The translations under genes were made by a program, and so were the position numbers. The notes below the pieces were generated by a model. That model had not been told where the DNA came from. It did no database searches and worked only from the letters and a program-made list of their open reading frames with translations. Positions 11,639 through 14,135 of a DNA stretch of 14,135 bases are shown here, in pieces. The DNA is from Alphaproteobacteria bacterium. Lineage in GTDB: Bacteria; Pseudomonadota; Alphaproteobacteria; Micropepsales; Micropepsaceae. Position 1 is the stretch's first letter. The number at the start of each line of letters is the position of its first letter. The stretch spans positions 1 to 14,135 of the forward strand of contig JAGWSK010000354.1 in assembly GCA_028869355.1 (NCBI GenBank), read 5' to 3'.

Positions 11639-14135
11639 CGACCGTTGCACTGAGCTGGCTTGGATGGAGCGAAGTGCGGGCGTATCCCGGACGGGTCCTG
11701 CTGGCTGCACTCGCAATCGCCGTCGGCGTGGGCTTGGGATTCGCCGTACATCTGGTCAATGCCTCGGCGCTGAACGAATTTGATCGCGCAGTTCAAGCCG
11801 TGAATGGCGACGCTGACCTCCAGGTGCATTCGGCGACGCCGAAGGGGTTTGACGAAAACCTGTATCCAAAGCTTGTACGTGTGGCAGGAATTGCGGGCGC
11901 CAGTCCGGTGATCGAACTTGCCGCGCATTCCGGCGATGTGGCGCTGACCGTTCTGGGAATCGATGTCTTCCGCGCGGTATCGGTGACACCGCTTCTGGTC
12001 GGGCGTGTGGCCGATTCCGGGACAGGTTCAGGCCAGGGTGGATTTGCCAGCGGCGAAGATATTTCGCCCGATTCGGTTTTTCTCTCGCCCTCGGCTCTTT
12101 CGGCTTTGCACCAGCACATTGGGGGTGAAATCGCGCTCAATGCTGCCGGCAGGAATGCGACTTTCCGAATCGCCGGCACGCTGCCGAATGTCTCCGCGGA
12201 CGAAAATCTTGCTGTGTTGGACATTGGCACCGCGCAATGGCGGCTCGGCACGCCCGGATTCATTCAGCGCGTTGATCTCAAATTCGGCGACGGGGTGGAC
12301 GGCGAGCGCGTGCGCAACGCGGTGCAATCCTTGCTCTCGCCCGATGCGCAACTGATGACGCGGGAAAGCGAACAGGCGCGAACCGGAAGCCTGTCGCGCG
12401 CCTATCGGATGAATCTCGACATGCTGGCGTTGATGGCGCTGCTCACCGGGTTGTTTCTCGCCTATTCGGCTCAGGCTTTGGCGGTGGCGCGGCGCCATGC
12501 GCATTTTGCGCTGCTGCGGGTGCTTGGAATGCGCCGCAATGCCGTGCTGGCACAGGTTCTCGCCGAAGGCGCTGCCATGGGCATTCTCGGGAGCATTGGC
12601 GGGTTGCTGCTGGGTTGGGGCCTTGCGGCGCTAGCGCTGAGGTTCCTTGGCGGCGACCTCGGCGGCGGCTATTTCAGCGGGACCAGCCCCGAACTGGTGT
12701 TCGCGCCCGGCGCCGCGCTGTTCTTCTTCCTGCTCGGTATCATGGCGGCGTTGGCCGGGAGTTTCCTTCCGGCGCGAGCCGCGGCCCGTGCCGCCCCGGC
12801 GATCGCCATCAAACAAGTGGGCGACCCGGCCGATCCGCGGAAATCTCCGGGCGTGGCGGTGGCGCTGGCTCTGCTGGCGCTCGGCGCATGTGCGGCTTTC
12901 CTGCCGCCGGTGAATGGACTGCCGCTGTTCGGTTACATATCGATCGCGCTGCTGCTCGCCGGCGGCGTGGCTGCAATGCCATTGCTTGCGCGCACTCTTC
13001 TGTCACCGCTGCGCCGCTTTGCATTTCCAGCGCCGGCCGATCTGGCGCTGAAACATCTCTGGGGCGCACCCGGGCAGGCCGCCATCGCCTTGTGCGGCAT
13101 GGTCGCGAGCACCAGCCTGATGATCGCCATGGCGGTCATGATCTGGAGCTTCCGCAACTCCGTCGATGCGTGGCTGGTCCAAATATTGCCGTCGGATATT
13201 TACATGCGCGTCGACAGCGACGCCGGCGATGCGCTGACGCCGGATGTGCAGCAACGCCTTGCCCGCATTCCGGGAATCGCTGCAATCCATTTTCGCAAGA
13301 ACACGCCGTTGCGGCTGACTCCCGACCGGCCTGCCGTCGATTTGATGGCGACCGCCCTCAATCACCGCGATCCGAAGGGCATTGTGCCGCTCGTCGGGAA
13401 CAGCCTTGAGGTACCTCCCGGCGCCATTCCGGTCTGGGTGTCGGAGCCGGCGCGGCTGATGTACGGCTATAACCCCGGGGACTGGATCAAGCTGCCGCTC
13501 AAAGCCGGCATCGTGAAGGCGTTTTTTGTTGCCGGTGAATGGCGCGATTACGGGCGGCAGCAGGGCGCAATTGCCATGGATTTGGCCGACTACACAGCCC
13601 TCACCGGCGATACGCTGCGCACTGATGCGGCGTTCGATCTTGGGCCGGGTACGGATGAAACCCGCGTGGTGCGGGACATCCATGCCACCTTGCCGAACGA
13701 CGTCGCCGCCGGGGCGATGATTATGGATTCCCGCACCATCCGTGCGTTGTCGCTGAAGATTTTTGACCGAAGTTTTGCCGTGACCTATGTACTGGAGGCG
13801 ATCGCAATCCTGGTCGGCCTCGCCGGAATCGCCGCGACATTTTCGAGTCAGACGCTGGCGCGCAGCAAGGAATTCGGGATGCTGCGCCATGTCGGCGTAC
13901 TGCGGCGCCAGATCGTCGCTATGCTGGCAGCCGAGGGCGCGCTGCTCGGTATCATCGGCACGGTCGCCGGAATCGGGCTCGGACTTGCGATCAGCCAGGT
14001 CCTGATCAACGTGATCAATCCGCAGTCGTTTCACTGGACCATGGATGTCCGCCTGCCGGTCACACTGTTCGTCGTCGTGACCATCGCCTTGATTGCCGCC
14101 TCGGCGGGAACGGCGCTGATCGCCGGGCGCAAGGC
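11635..14135 (+). CDS. ABC transporter permease, two FtsX domains (YbbP-like), 3' end outside window
   Basis: The frame is open from the ATG at 11635 to the right edge, 833 codons, with only a few residues missing. It begins with a short cytoplasmic stretch and TM1 at about 21-42 (VLLAALAIAVGVGLGFAVHL). A large periplasmic domain follows. Next is a first FtsX core with TM helices near 262-285, 312-335 and 357-380; two helices near 405-450; and a second periplasmic domain after about 510. A second FtsX core near 720-830 includes EAIAILVGLAGIAATF and AAEGALLGIIGTVAGIGLGL. FALLRVLGMRR and FGMLRHVGVLRR are the paired cytoplasmic 'L-R-x-[LV]-G' coupling motifs. This matches YbbP-type permeases of about 800 residues encoded next to a LolD-like ATPase. 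The cargo is unknown. Confidence 0.92.
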   Translation, partial: MTTVALSWLGWSEVRAYPGRVLLAALAIAVGVGLGFAVHLVNASALNEFDRAVQAVNGDADLQVHSATPKGFDENLYPKLVRVAGIAGASPVIELAAHSGDVALTVLGIDVFRAVSVTPLLVGRVADSGTGSGQGGFASGEDISPDSVFLSPSALSALHQHIGGEIALNAAGRNATFRIAGTLPNVSADENLAVLDIGTAQWRLGTPGFIQRVDLKFGDGVDGERVRNAVQSLLSPDAQLMTRESEQARTGSLSRAYRMNLDMLALMALLTGLFLAYSAQALAVARRHAHFALLRVLGMRRNAVLAQVLAEGAAMGILGSIGGLLLGWGLAALALRFLGGDLGGGYFSGTSPELVFAPGAALFFFLLGIMAALAGSFLPARAAARAAPAIAIKQVGDPADPRKSPGVAVALALLALGACAAFLPPVNGLPLFGYISIALLLAGGVAAMPLLARTLLSPLRRFAFPAPADLALKHLWGAPGQAAIALCGMVASTSLMIAMAVMIWSFRNSVDAWLVQILPSDIYMRVDSDAGDALTPDVQQRLARIPGIAAIHFRKNTPLRLTPDRPAVDLMATALNHRDPKGIVPLVGNSLEVPPGAIPVWVSEPARLMYGYNPGDWIKLPLKAGIVKAFFVAGEWRDYGRQQGAIAMDLADYTALTGDTLRTDAAFDLGPGTDETRVVRDIHATLPNDVAAGAMIMDSRTIRALSLKIFDRSFAVTYVLEAIAILVGLAGIAATFSSQTLARSKEFGMLRHVGVLRRQIVAMLAAEGALLGIIGTVAGIGLGLAISQVLINVINPQSFHWTMDVRLPVTLFVVVTIALIAASAGTALIAGRK

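Noticed and set aside
12615..13409. 264-codon + strand frame in a different phase within the permease
   Set aside because: It overlaps fully with the uninterrupted permease frame and encodes an Arg/Ala/Gly-rich product with no motif.
13003..14034. 343-codon - strand frame inside the permease gene
   Set aside because: The + strand frame has regular membrane helices and FtsX motifs through this whole region; the antisense product is very rich in Arg, His, Asp and Gln, as expected of a shadow.
1..14135. tRNA, rRNA, CRISPR arrays, insertion sequences, prophage genes
   Set aside because: No cloverleaf, no regularly spaced repeats, no transposase or integrase motifs and no terminal inverted repeats were found on reading both strands.

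Overview
The window looks like a chromosomal accessory stretch from an alphaproteobacterium, possibly of the Hyphomicrobiales. The basis is GC-rich coding (roughly 60 % by eye), tight ATGA gene overlaps, a canonical LuxR/LuxI pair, and gene families common in that class. The genus cannot be fixed from sequence alone. All family calls come from reading motifs; no database was searched.

Left block (1-3672, + strand): the 3' part of an amidase gene, a HigB/HigA-type toxin-antitoxin pair, a Nudix hydrolase, an ornithine cyclodeaminase/mu-crystallin family protein and an AAG/Mpg-type 3-methyladenine DNA glycosylase. The toxin-antitoxin pair sits between two copies of the Nudix gene start. One copy is a 17-codon remnant directly behind the amidase stop; the other is the intact gene. 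This suggests the module was inserted, or the region rearranged, at an ancestral amidase-Nudix junction. A short fragment resembling the C-terminus of a luciferase-like flavin monooxygenase lies at 3774-3848.

Middle block (3845-6319, - strand): a two-gene operon of a Gfo/Idh/MocA dehydrogenase and a Rieske ring-hydroxylating oxygenase alpha subunit 3 bp downstream. Together they resemble the phthalate 4,5-dioxygenase / cis-dihydrodiol dehydrogenase pairing. The dehydrogenase has no ordinary start codon in front of its first beta strand.

Quorum-sensing block (6651-9415, + strand): a LuxR-type receptor with all the hallmark residues, a LuxI-type acyl-homoserine-lactone synthase, a 68-residue protein of unknown function and a PhyH-type Fe(II)/2-oxoglutarate dioxygenase overlapping it, closed by a strong intrinsic terminator. 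In front of luxI lies a 21-bp dyad that is a good lux-box candidate. Behind it is a 12-bp stem that would bury the luxI ribosome site and start codon in any transcript reading through from luxR. The likely logic is signal synthesis and sensing coupled to an oxygenase that could modify the signal or make a co-regulated metabolite.

Right block (9470-14135): a MmgE/PrpD-family protein on the - strand, convergent with the quorum-sensing operon. It is divergent from an ABC exporter of the LolD/MacB/YbbAP type: an ATPase, then a large two-FtsX-domain permease that runs off the right edge almost complete.
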